A DNA stretch of 64,000 nt from Halictus rubicundus (Eukaryota; Arthropoda; Insecta; Hymenoptera; Halictidae): positions 310,001 through 374,000 of the forward strand of contig NW_027488779.1 of assembly GCF_050948215.1 (NCBI RefSeq), given 5' to 3'. Under the pieces are notes generated by a model. It searched no databases, was not told where the DNA came from, and saw only the letters and a list, made by a program, of their open reading frames with translations. A program made the position numbers and the translations under genes. Of this stretch, positions 40,101 through 52,330 are shown piece by piece. Each line of letters starts with the position of its first letter. Positions within the stretch are counted from its first letter, which is position 1.

Positions 40101-42400
40101 TATCGTATCCTCTATCCTATCCTATCCTCTATCCTCTCCTATCCTCTATCCTATCGAATCCCCTATCCTATCCTCTATCCTATCCTATCCTCTATCCTAT
40201 CCTATCCTCTATCCTATCCTATCCTCTATCCTATCCTATCCTCTATCCTATCCTCTCCTCTATCGCCTCATATACTCTATCCTATCCAATCCCCTATCCT
40301 ATCCTCTATCCTATCCTATCCTCTATAATATCGTATCCTCTATCCTATCCTATCCTCTATCCTATCCTATCCTCTATCCTATCGTATCCCCTATCCTATC
40401 CTCTATCCTATCCTATCCTCTATCCTATCCTATCCTCTATCCTATCCTATCCTCTATCCTATCATGTCCTCTATCGTCTCCTATCCTCTATCCTATCCAA
40501 TTCCATATCCTATCCTCTATAATATCGTATCCTCTATCCTATCCTATCCTCTATCCTCTTCTATCCTCTATCCTATCGAATCCCCTATCCTATCCTCTAT
40601 CCTATCCTATCCTCTATCCTATCCTATCCCCTATCCTATCCTATCCTCTAACCTATCCTATCCTCTATCCTATCCTATCCTCTATCCTATCCTATCCTCT
40701 ATCCTATCGTATCCTCTATCCTATCCTATCCTCTATCCTATCCTATCCTCTATCCTATCCTGTCCTCTATCGTCTCCTATCCTCTATCCTATCCTATCCT
40801 CTATCCTATCCTATCCTCTATCCTATCCTATCCTCTATCCTATCCTCTATCCTATCCTATCCTCTATCCTATCCTATCCTCTATCCTATCCTATCCTCTA
40901 TCCTATCCTATCCTCTATCCTATCCTATCCTCTATCCTATCCTATCCTCTATCCTATCCTATCCTCTATCCTATCCTCTCCTCTATCGCCTCCTATCCTC
41001 TATCCTATCCAATCCCCAATCCTATCCTCTATCCTATCCTATCCTCTATCCTATCCTATCCTCTATAATCTCGTATCCTCTATACTATCCTATCCTCTAT
41101 CCTATCCTATCCTCTATCCTATCGTATCCCCTACCCTATCCTCTATCCTATCCTATCCTCTATCCTATCCTATCCTCTATCCTATCCTATCCTCTATCCT
41201 ATCCTATCCTCTATCCTATCCTATCCTCTATCCTATCCTATCCTCTATAATATCGTATCCTCTATCCTATCCTATCCTCTATCCTCTCCTATCCTCTATC
41301 CTATCGAATCCCCTATCCTATCCTCTATCCTATCCTATCCTCTATCCTATCCTCTCCTCTATCGCCTCATATACTCTATCCTATCCAATCCCCTATCCTA
41401 TCCTCTATCCTATCCTATCCTCTTTAATATCGTATCCTCTATCCTATCCTATCCTCTATCCTATCCTATCCTCTATCCTATCGTATCCCCTATCCTATCC
41501 TCTATCCTATCCTATCCTCTATCCTATCCTATCCTCTATCCTATCCTATCCTCTATAATATCGTATCCTCTATCCTATCCTATCCTCTATCCTCTTCTAT
41601 CCTCTATCCTATCGAATCCCCTATCCTATCCTCTATCCTATCCTATCCTCTATCCTATCCTATCCCCTATCCTATCCTATCCTCTAACCTATCCTATCCT
41701 CTATCCTATCCTATCCTCTATCCTATCCTACCCTCTATCCTATCCTATGCTCTATCCTATCCTATCCCCTATCCTATACTTTATCCTATCCTCTATCCTA
41801 TCCTATCCATTATCCTATCCAATCCCCTATCCTATCCTCTTCCCTATCCTATTCTCTATCCTATCCTCTATCCTATCCTATCCTCCATCCTATCCAATCC
41901 TCTATCCTATCCAATCCCCTATCCTATCCTCTATCCTATCCTATCCTCTATCCTATCCTATCCTATCCTCTATCCTATCCTATCCTCTATCCTATCCTAT
42001 CCTCTATCCTATCGTATCCTCTATCCTATCCTATCCTCTATCCTATCCTATCCTCTATCCTATCCTGTCCTCTATCGTCTCCTATCCTCTATCCTATCCT
42101 CTATCCTATCCTATCCTCTATCCTATCCTATCCTCTATCCTATCCTCTATCCTATCCTATCCTCTATCCTATCCTATCCTCTATCCTATCCTATCCTCTA
42201 TCCTATCCTATCCTCTATCCTATCCTCTATCCTATCCTATCCTCTATCCTATCCTATCCTCTATCCTATCCTATCCTCTATCCTATCCTATCCTCTATCC
42301 TATCCTATCCTCTATCCTATCCTATCCTCTATCCTATCCTCTCCTCTATCGCCTCCTATCCTCTATCCTATCCAATCCCCAATCCTATCCTCTATCCTAT
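37190..42400 (+). repeat. Large superunit, copy 2 (about 5.2 kb)
   Basis: The partner of 30,840-35,780 carries the same private variants: CCCCTCTCC (37,199), CCTGTATCC (37,280), TATGCTC (37,459), CCTTTCC (39,478), CATGTCC with CCAATTCCATATCC (40,464) and TATGCTC (41,747). It is longer, mainly through 228 bp between 40,464 and 41,747. The pair stops matching near 42,400, after NCCAATCCCCAATCC. Confidence 0.8.
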
Positions 42401-45400
42401 CCTATCCTCTATACTATCCTATCCTCTATCCTATCCTATCCTCTATCCTATCGTATCCCCTACCCTATCCTCTATCCTATCCTATCCTCTATCCTATCCT
42501 ATCCTCTATCCTATCCTATCATCTATCCTATCCTGTCCTCTATCGTCTCCTATCCTCTATCCTATCCAATTCCCTATCCTATCCTCTATCCTATCCTATC
42601 CAATTCCCTATCCTATCCTCTATCCTATCCTATCCTCTATAATATCGTATCATCTATCCTATCCTATCCTCTATCCTCTCCCATCCTCTATCCTATCGAA
42701 TCCCCTATCCTATCCTCTATCCTATCCTATCCTCTATCCTATCCTATCCTCTACCCTATCCTGTCCTCTATCGTCTCCTCTCCTCTATCCTATCCAATCC
42801 CCTATCCTATACTTTATCCTATCCTCTATCCTATCCTCTATCCTATCCTATCCCCTATCCTATCCAATCCCCTATCCTATCCTCTATCCTATCCTATTCT
42901 CTATCCTATCCGTTCCTCTACCTTATCCTCTATCCTATCTTATCCTCTATCCTATCCTATTCTCAATCCTATTTTATCCTCTATCGTATCCTATCCTCTA
43001 TCCTATCCTATCCTCTATCCTATCCTATCCTCTATCCTATCCTATCCTCTATCCTATCCTATCCTCTATCCTATCCTATCCTCTATCCTATCCTCTATCC
43101 TATCCTATCCTCTATCCTATCCTATCCTCTATCCTATCCTATCCTCTATCCTATCCTATCCTCTATCCTATCCTATCCTCTATCCTATCCTATCCTCTAT
43201 CCTATCCTATCCTCTATCCTATCCTATCCTCTATCCTATCCTATCCTCTATCCTATCCTATCCTCTATCCTATCCTATCCTCTATCCTATCGTATCCTCT
43301 ATCCTATCCTATCCTCTATCCTATCCTGTCCTCTACCGTCTCCTATCCTCTATCCTATCCAATCCCCTATCCTATCCTCCATCCTATCCTATCCTCTATC
43401 CTATCGTATCCTCTATCCTATCCTATCCTCTATCCTATCCTGTCCTCTACCGTCTCCTATCCTCTATCCTATCCAATCCCCTATCCTATCCTCCATCCTA
43501 TCCTATCCTCTATAATATCGTGTCCTCTATTCTATCCTATCCTCTATCCTCTCCTATCCTCTATCCTATCGAATCCCCTATCCTATCCTCCATCCTATCG
43601 AATCCCCTATCTTATCCTCTATCCTATCCTATCCTCTATCCTATCCTATCCTCTATCCTATCCTATCCTCTATCCTATCCTATCCTCTATCCTATCCTAT
43701 CCTCTATCCTATCATATCATCTATCCTATCCTATCCTCTATCCTATCCTATCCTCTATCCTATCCTATCCTCTATCCTATCCTCTCCTCTATCCCCTCAT
43801 ATCCTCTATCCTATCCAATCCCCTATCCTATCCTCTATCCTATCCTATCCTCTATAATATCGTATCCTCTATCCTATCCTATCCTCTATCCTATCCTATC
43901 CTCTATCCTATCCTATCCTCTATCCTATCCTATCCTCTATCCTATCCTATCCTCTATCCTATCCTATCCTCTATCCTATCCTCTATCCTATCCTATCCTC
44001 TATCCTATCCTATCCTCTATCCTATCCTATCCTCTATCCTATCCTATCCTCTATCCTATCCTATCCTCTATCCTATCCTATCCTCTATCCTATCCTATCC
44101 TCTATCCTATCCTATCCTCTATCCTATCCTATCCTCTATCCTATCCTATCCTCTATCCTATCGTATCCTCTATCCTATCCTATCCTCTATCCTATCCTGT
44201 CCTCTACCGTCTCCTATCCTCTATCCTATCCAATCCCCTATCCTATCCTCTATCCTATCCTATCCTCTATCCTATCCTATCCTCTATAATATCGTATCCT
44301 CTATCCTATCCTATCCTCTATCCTCTTCTATCCTCTATCCTATCGAATCCCCTATCCTATCCTCTATCCTATTATATCCTCTATCCTATCCTATCCCCTA
44401 TCCTATCCTATCCTCTAACCTATCCTATCCTCTATCCTATCCTATCCTCTATCCTATCCTACCCTCTATCCTATCCTATCCTCTATCCTATCCTATCCCC
44501 TATCCTATACTTTATCCTATCCTCTATCCTATCCTATCCACTATCCTATCCAATCCCCTATCCTATCCTCTTCCCTATCCTATTCTCTATCCTATCCTCT
44601 ATCCTATCCTATCCTCCATCCTATCCAATCCTCTATCCTATCCAATCCCCTATCCTTTCCTCTATCCTATCCTATCCTCTATCCTATCCTATCCTCTATC
44701 CTATCCTATCCTCTATCCTATCGTATCCTCTATCCTATCCTATCCTCTATCCTATCCTATCCTCTATCCTATCCTGTCCTCTATCGTCTCCTATCCTCTA
44801 TCCTATCCTATCCTCTATCCTATCCTATCCTCTATCCTATCCTATCCTCTATCCTATCCTCTATCCTATCCTATCCTCTATCCTATCCTATCCTCTATCC
44901 TATCCTATCCTCTATCCTATCCTATCCTCTATCCTATCATATCCTCTATCCTATCCTATCCTCTATCCTATCCTATCCTCTATCCTATCCTATCCTCTAT
45001 CCTATCCTCTCCTCTATCGCCTCCTATCCTCTATCCTATCCAATCCCCAATCCTATCCTCTATCCTATCCTATCCTCTATAATATCGTATCCTCTATACT
45101 ATCCTATCCTCTATCCTATCCTATCCTCTATCCTATCGTATCCCCTACCCTATCCTCTATCCTATCCTATCCTCTATCCTATCCTATCCTCTATCCTATC
45201 CTGTCCTCTATCGTCTCCTATCCTCTATCCTATCCAATTCCCTATCCTATCCTCTATCCTATCCTATCCTCTATAATATCGTATCCTCTATCCTATCCTA
45301 TCCTCTATCCTCTCCTATCCTCTATCCTATCGAATCCCCTATCCTATCCTCTATCCTATCCTATCCTCTATCCTATCCTATCCTCTATCCTATCCTATCC

Positions 45401-45707
45401 TCTATCCTATCCTATCCTCTATCCTATCCTCTCCTCTATCGCCTCATATACTCTATCCTATCCAATCCCCTATCCTATCCTCTATCCTATCCTATCCTGT
45501 ATAATATCGTATCCTCTATCCTATCCTATCCTCTATCCTATCCTATCCTCTATCCTATCGTATCCCCTATCCTATCCTCTATCCTATCCTATCCTCTATC
45601 CTATCCTATCCTCTATCCTATCCTATCCTCTATCCTATCCTATCCTCTATCCTATCCTATCCTCTATCCTATCCTATCCTCTATCCTATCCTATCCTCTA
45701 TCCTATC
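41700..45707 (+). repeat. Third, partly rearranged large superunit
   Basis: From TATGCTC at 41,747 this repeats the start of copy 2 (37,459; +4,288) through the CCAATCCCCAATCC and ATACTATCC markers. It also holds CTACCGTCTCC at about 43,333, 43,447 and 44,207, the CTCCATCC-CGAATCCCC-CTTATCC join near 43,590, a CTCTCC-CCCTCATATCC variant near 43,790 and CCTTTCC at 44,654. The CCTTTCC marker spacings (33,102, 39,478, 44,654, 49,221) show a 4.6-6.4 kb superunit of changing length. Confidence 0.75.
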
Positions 45708-48280
45708 ATGTCCTCTATCGTCTCCTATCCTCTATCCTATCCAATTCCCTATCCTATCCTCTATCCTATCCTATCCTCTATAATATCGTATCCTCTATCC
45801 TATCCTATCCTCTATCCTCTTCTATCCTCTATCCTATCGAATCCCCTATCCTATCCTCTATCCTATCCTATCCTCTATCCTATCCTATCCCCTATCCTAT
45901 CCTATCCTCTAACCTATCCTATCCTCTATCCTATCCTATCCTCTATCCTATCCTATCCTCTATCCTATCGTATCCTCTATCCTATCCTATCCTCTATCCT
46001 ATCCTATCCTCTATCCTATCCTGTCCTCTATCGTCTCCTATCCTCTATCCTATCCTATCCTCTATCCTATCCTATCCTCTATCCTATCCTATCCTCTATC
46101 CTATCCTCTATCCTATCCTATCCTCTATCCTATCCTATCCTCTACCCTATCGAATCCCCTATCCTATCCTCTATCCTATCCTATCCTCTATCCTATCGTA
46201 TCCTCTATCCTATCCTATCCTCTATCCTATCCTATCCTCTATCCTATCCTATCCTCTATCCTATCGTATCCTCTATCCTATCCTATCCTCTATCCTATCC
46301 TATCCTCTATCCTATCCTGTCCTCTATCGTCTCCTATCCTCTATCCTATCCTATCCTCTATCCTATCCTATCCTCTATCCTATCCTATCCTCTATCCTAT
46401 CCTATCCTCTATCCTATCCTATCCTCTATCCTATCCTATCCTCTATCCTATCCTATCCTCTATCCTATCCTATCCTCTATCCTATCCTATCCTCTATCCT
46501 ATCCTATCCTCTATCCTATCCTATCCTCTATCCTATCCTATCCTCTATCCTATCCTATCCTCTATCCTATCCTATCCTCTATCCTATCCTATCCTCTATC
46601 CTATCCTATCCTCTATCCTATCCTATCCTCTATCCTATCATGTCCTCTATCGTCTCCTATCCTCTATCCTATCCTATCCTCTATCCTATCCTATCCTCTA
46701 TCCTATCCTATCCTCTATCCTATCATGTCCTCTATCGTCTCCTATCCTCTATCCTATCCTATCCCCTATCCTATCCTATCCTCTAACCTATCCTATCCTC
46801 TATCCTATCCTATCCTCTATCCTATCCTATCCTCTATCCTATCGTATCCTCTATCCTATCCTATCCTCTATCCTATCCTATCCTCTATCCTATCCTGTCC
46901 TCTATCGTCTCCTATCCTCTATCCTATCCTATCCTCTATCCTATCCTATCCTCTATCCTATCCTATCCTCTATCCTATCCTCTATCCTATCCTATCCTCT
47001 ATCCTATCCTATCCTCTACCCTATCGAATCCCCTATCCTATCCTCTATCCTATCCTATCCTCTATCCTATCGTATCCTCTATCCTATCCTATCCTCTATC
47101 CTATCCTATCCTCTATCCTATCCTATCCTCTATCCTATCGTATCCTCTATCCTATCCTATCCTCTATCCTATCCTATCCTCTATCCTATCCTGTCCTCTA
47201 TCGTCTCCTATCCTCTATCCTATCCTATCCTCTATCCTATCCTATCCTCTATCCTATCCTATCCTCTATCCTATCCTATCCTCTATCCTATCCTATCCTC
47301 TATCCTATCCTATCCTCTATCCTATCCTATCCTCTATCCTATCCTATCCTCTATCCTATCCTATCCTCTATCCTATCCTATCCTCTATCCTATCCTATCC
47401 TCTATCCTATCCTATCCTCTATCCTATCCTATCCTCTATCCTATCCTATCCTCTATCCTATCCTATCCTCTATCCTATCCTATCCCCTATCCTATCCTAT
47501 CCTCTAACCTATCCTATCCTCTATCCTATCCTATCCTCTATCCTATCCTATCCTCTATCCTATCGTATCCTCTATCCTATCCTATCCTCTATCCTATCCT
47601 ATCCTCTATCCTATCCTGTCCTCTATCGTCTCCTATCCTCTATCCTATCCTATCCTCTATCCTATCCTATCCTCTATCCTATCCTGTCCTCTATCGTCTC
47701 CTATCCTCTATCCTATCCTATCCTCTATCCTATCCTATCCTCTATCCTATCCTATCCTCTATCCTATCCTCTATCCTATCCTATCCTCTATCCTATCCTA
47801 TCCTCTACCCTATCGAATCCCCTATCCTATCCTCTATCCTATCCTATCCTCTATCCTATCGTATCCTCTATCCTATCCTATCCTCTATCCTATCCTATCC
47901 TCTATCCTATCCTATCCTCTATCCTATCGTATCCTCTATCCTATCCTATCCTCTATCCTATCCTATCCTCTATCCTATCCTGTCCTCTATCGTCTCCTAT
48001 CCTCTATCCTATCCTATCCTCTATCCTATCCTATCCTCTATCCTATCCTATCCTCTATCCTATCCTATCCTCTATCCTATCCTATCCTCTATCCTATCCT
48101 ATCCTCTATCCTATCCTATCCTCTATCCTATCCTATCCTCTATCCTATCCTATCCTCTATCCTATCCTATCCTCTATCCTATCCTATCCTCTATCCTATC
48201 CTATCCTCTATCCTATCCTATCCTCTATCCTATCCTATCCTCTATCCTATCCTATCCTCTATCCTATCCTATCCTCTATC
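45708..48280 (+). repeat. Homogenised segment with a CTACCC-CGAATCCCC cassette in tandem
   Basis: After CATGTCC at 45,708 the sequence is mainly perfect 17-mers. A cassette containing CTACCCTATCGAATCCCC recurs with CGAATCC at 46,151, 47,025 and 47,814 (874 and 789 bp apart) and once more at 50,599. Each is followed by CGTATCC, CCTGTCCTCTATCGTCTCC and a long consensus run. The spacing difference of 85 bp is five units, pointing to unit gain or loss within the runs. Confidence 0.8.
46336..46638 (+). repeat. Longest perfect 17-mer run seen
   Basis: About 300 bp of uninterrupted consensus, roughly 17-18 units, lies between CGTCTCC and CATGTCC. Other long runs of about 14-16 units are near 5,315-5,585, 10,270-10,510, 47,220-47,485, 48,010-48,280, 55,120-55,390, 60,522-60,790 and 61,930-62,200. 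Confidence 0.8.
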
Positions 48281-51200
48281 CTATCATGTCCTCTATCGTC
48301 TCCTATCCTCTATCCTATCCAATTCCCTATCCTATCCTCTATCCTATCCTATCCTCTATAATCTCGTATCCTCTATACTATCCTATCCTCTATCCTATCC
48401 TATCCTCTATCCTATCGTATCCCCTACCCTATCCTCTATCCTATCCTATCCTCTATCCTATCCTATCCTCTATCCTATCCTATCCTCTATCCTATCCTAT
48501 CCTCTATCCTATCCTATCCTCTATAATATCGTATCCTCTATCCTATCCTATCCTCTATCCTCTCCTATCCTCTATCCTATCGAATCCCCTATCCTATCCT
48601 CTATCCTATCCTATCCTCTATCCTATCCTATCCTCTATCCTATCCTCTCCTCTATCGCCTCATATACTCTATCCTATCCAATCCCCTATCCTATCCTCTA
48701 TCCTATCCTATCCTCTTTAATATCGTATCCTCTATCCTATCCTATCCTCTATCCTATCCTATCCTCTATCCTATCGTATCCCCTATCCTATCCTCTATCC
48801 TATCCTATCCTCTATCCTATCCTATCCTCTATCCTATCCTATCCTCTATCCTATCCTATCCTCTATCCTATCATGTCCTCTATCGTCTCCTATCCTCTAT
48901 CCTATCCAATTCCCTATCCTATCCTCTATCCTATCCTATCCTCTATAATATCGTATCCTCTATCCTATCCTATCCTCTATCCTCTTCTATCCTCTATCCT
49001 ATCGAATCCCCTATCCTATCCTCTATCCTATTATATCCTCTATCCTATCCTATCCCCTATCCTATCCTATCCTCTAACCTATCCTATCCTCTATCCTATC
49101 CTATCCTCTATCCTATCCTACCCTCTATCCTGTCCTATCCTCTATCCTATCCTATCCCCTATCCTATACTTTATCCTATCCTCCATCCTATCCAATCCTC
49201 TATCCTATCCAATCCCCTATCCTTTCCTCTATCCTATCCTATCCTCTATCCTATCCTATCCTCTATCCTATCCTATCCTCTATCCTATCGTATCCTCTAT
49301 CCTATCCTATCCTCTATCCTATCCTATACTCTATCCTATCCTATCCTCTATCGTCTCCTATCCTCTATCCTATCCTATCCTCTATCCTATCCTATCCTCT
49401 ATCCTATCCTATCCTCTATCCTATCCTCTATCCTATCCTATCCTCTATCCTATCCTATCCTCTATCCTATCCTATCCTCTATCCTATCCTATCCTCTATC
49501 CTATCCTATCCTCTATCCTATCCTATCCTCTATCCTATCCTATCCTCTATCCTATCCTCTCCTCTATCGCCTCCTATCCTCTATCCTATCCAATCCCCAA
49601 TCCTATCCTCTATCCTATCCTATCCTCTATAATATCGTATCCTCTATACTATCCTATCCTCTATCCTATCCTATCCTCTATCCTATCGTATCCCCTACCC
49701 TATCCTCTATCCTATCCTATCCTCTATCCTATCCTATCCTCTATCCTATCCTGTCCTCTATCGTCTCCTATCCTCTATCCTATCCAATTCCCTATCCTAT
49801 CCTCTATCCTATCCTATCCTCTATAATATCGTATCCTCTATCCTATCCTATCCTCTATCCTCTAATATCCTCTATCCTATCGAATCCCCTATCCTATCCT
49901 CTATCCTATCCTATCCTCTATCCTATCCAATCCCCTATCCTATCCTCTATCCTATCCTATCCTCTATAATATCGTATCCTCTATCCTATCCTATCCTCTA
50001 TCCTATCCTATCCTCTATCCTATCGTATCCCCTATCCTATCCTCTATCCTATCCTATCCTCTATCCTATCCTATCCTCTATCCTATCCTATCCTCTATCC
50101 TATCCTATCCTCTATCCTATCCTATCCTCTATCCTATCCTATCCTCTATCCTATCATGTCCTCTATCGTCTCCTATCCTCTATCCTATCCAATTCCCTAT
50201 CCTATCCTCTATCCTATCCTATCCTCTATAATATCGTATCCTCTATCCTATCCTATCCTCTATCCTCTTCTATCCTCTATCCTATCGAATCCCCTATCCT
50301 ATCCTCTATCCTATCCTATCCTCTATCCTATCCTATCCCCTATCCTATCCTATCCTCTAACCTATCCTATCCTCTATCCTATCCTATCCTCTATCCTATC
50401 CTATCCTCTATCCTATCGTATCCTCTATCCTATCCTATCCTCTATCCTATCCTATCCTCTATCCTATCCTGTCCTCTATCGTCTCCTATCCTCTATCCTA
50501 TCCTATCCTCTATCCTATCCTATCCTCTATCCTATCCTATCCTCTATCCTATCCTCTATCCTATCCTATCCTCTATCCTATCCTATCCTCTACCCTATCG
50601 AATCCCCTATCCTATCCTCTATCCTATCCTATCCTCTATCCTATCGTATCCTCTATCCTATCCTATCCTCTATCCTATCCTATCCTCTATCCTATCCTAT
50701 CCTCTATCCTATCGTATCCTCTATCCTATCCTATCCTCTATCCTATCCTATCCTCTATCCTATCCTGTCCTCTATCGTCTCCTATCCTCTATCCTATCCT
50801 ATCCTCTATCCTATCCTATCCTCTATCCTATCCTATCCTCTATCCTATCCTCTATCCTATCCTATCCTCTATCCTATCCTATCCTCTATCCTATCCTATC
50901 CTCTATCCTATCCTATCCTCTATCCTATCCTATCCTCTATCCTATCCTATCCTCTATCCTATCCTATCCTCTATCCTATCCTATCCTCTATCCTATCCTA
51001 TCCTCTATCCTATCCTATCCTCTATCCTATCCTATCCTCTATCCTATCATGTCCTCTATCGTCTCCTATCCTCTATCCTATCCAATTCCCTATCCTATCC
51101 TCTATCCTATCCTATCCTCTATAATCTCGTATCCTCTATACTATCCTATCCTCTATCCTATCCTATCCTCTATCCTATCGTATCCCCTACCCTATCCTCT

Positions 51201-51930
51201 ATCCTATCCTATCCTCTATCCTATCCTATCCTCTATCCTATCCTATCCTCTATCCTATCCTATCCTCTATCCTATCCTATCCTCTATCCTATCCTATCCT
51301 CTATCCTATCCTATCCTCTATAATATCGTATCCTCTATCCTATCCTATCCTCTATCCTCTCCTATCCTCTATCCTATCGAATCCCCTATCCTATCCTCTA
51401 TCCTATCCTATCCTCTATCCTATCCTATCCTCTATCCTATCCTATCCTCTATCCTATCCTCTCCTCTATCGCCTCATATACTCTATCCTATCCAATCCCC
51501 TATCCTATCCTCTATCCTATCCTATCCTCTTTAATATCGTATCCTCTATCCTATCCTATCCTCTATCCTATCCTATCCTCTATCCTATCGTATCCCCTAT
51601 CCTATCCTCTATCCTATCCTATCCTCTATCCTATCCTATCCTCTATCCTATCCTATCCTCTATCCTATCATGTCCTCTATCGTCTCCTATCCTCTATCCT
51701 ATCCAATTCCCTATCCTATCCTCTATCCTATCCTATCCTCTATAATATCGTATCCTCTATCCTATCCTATCCTCTATCCTCTTCTATCCTCTATCCTATC
51801 GAATCCCCTATCCTATCCTCTATCCTATCCTATCCTCTATCCTATCCTATCCCCTATCCTATCCTATCCTCTAACCTATCCTATCCTCTATCCTATCCTA
51901 TCCTCTATCCTATCCTATCCTCTATCCTCT
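48281..51930 (+). repeat. CATGTCC-rich superunits with a 2.8-kb duplication
   Basis: CATGTCC occurs at 48,286, 48,873, 50,156, 51,049 and 51,670. The pair 48,286/48,873 matches 51,049/51,670 with offsets of 2,763 and 2,797 bp, a difference of 34 bp or two units. The first of each pair is followed by CTCTATAATCTCG and ATACTATCC, the second by CTCTTC. Between them lie a CTCTAATATCC variant near 49,860 and another CTACCC-CGAATCCCC cassette. Confidence 0.8.
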
Positions 51931-52330
51931 ATCCTATCCTATCCTCTATCCTATGCTATCCTCTATCCTACTCTATCCTCTATCCTATCCTATTCTCTAT
52001 CCTATCCGTTCCTCTACCTTATCCTCTATCCGATCCTATCCTCTATCCTATCCAATCCCCTATCCTATCCTCTATCGTATCCGATCCTCTATCCTATCCT
52101 ATCGTGTATATTATCGTATCCTCTATCCTATCCTACCCTCTATCCTATAATATCATCTATCCTATCCTATCCTCTATCCTATCCAATCCCCTATCCTATC
52201 CTCTATCGTATCCGATCCTCTATCCTATCCTATCGTGTATATTATCGTATCCTCTATCCTATCCTACCCTCTATCCTATAATATCATCTATCCTATCCTA
52301 TCCTCTATCCTATCCTATATCCTATCCTAT
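51931..52330 (+). repeat. 131-bp tandem repeat of the GTGTATATT block
   Basis: The CGTATCCGATCC ... GTGTATATT ... ATAATATCATC series occurs at 52,104 and again at 52,235, exactly 131 bp apart (seven 17-bp units and one 12-bp unit). A similar doubled arrangement is present near 6,803/6,917 and 23,447/23,561. Upstream, TATGCTATCC near 51,953 matches the final 60 bases of the window. Confidence 0.8.
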
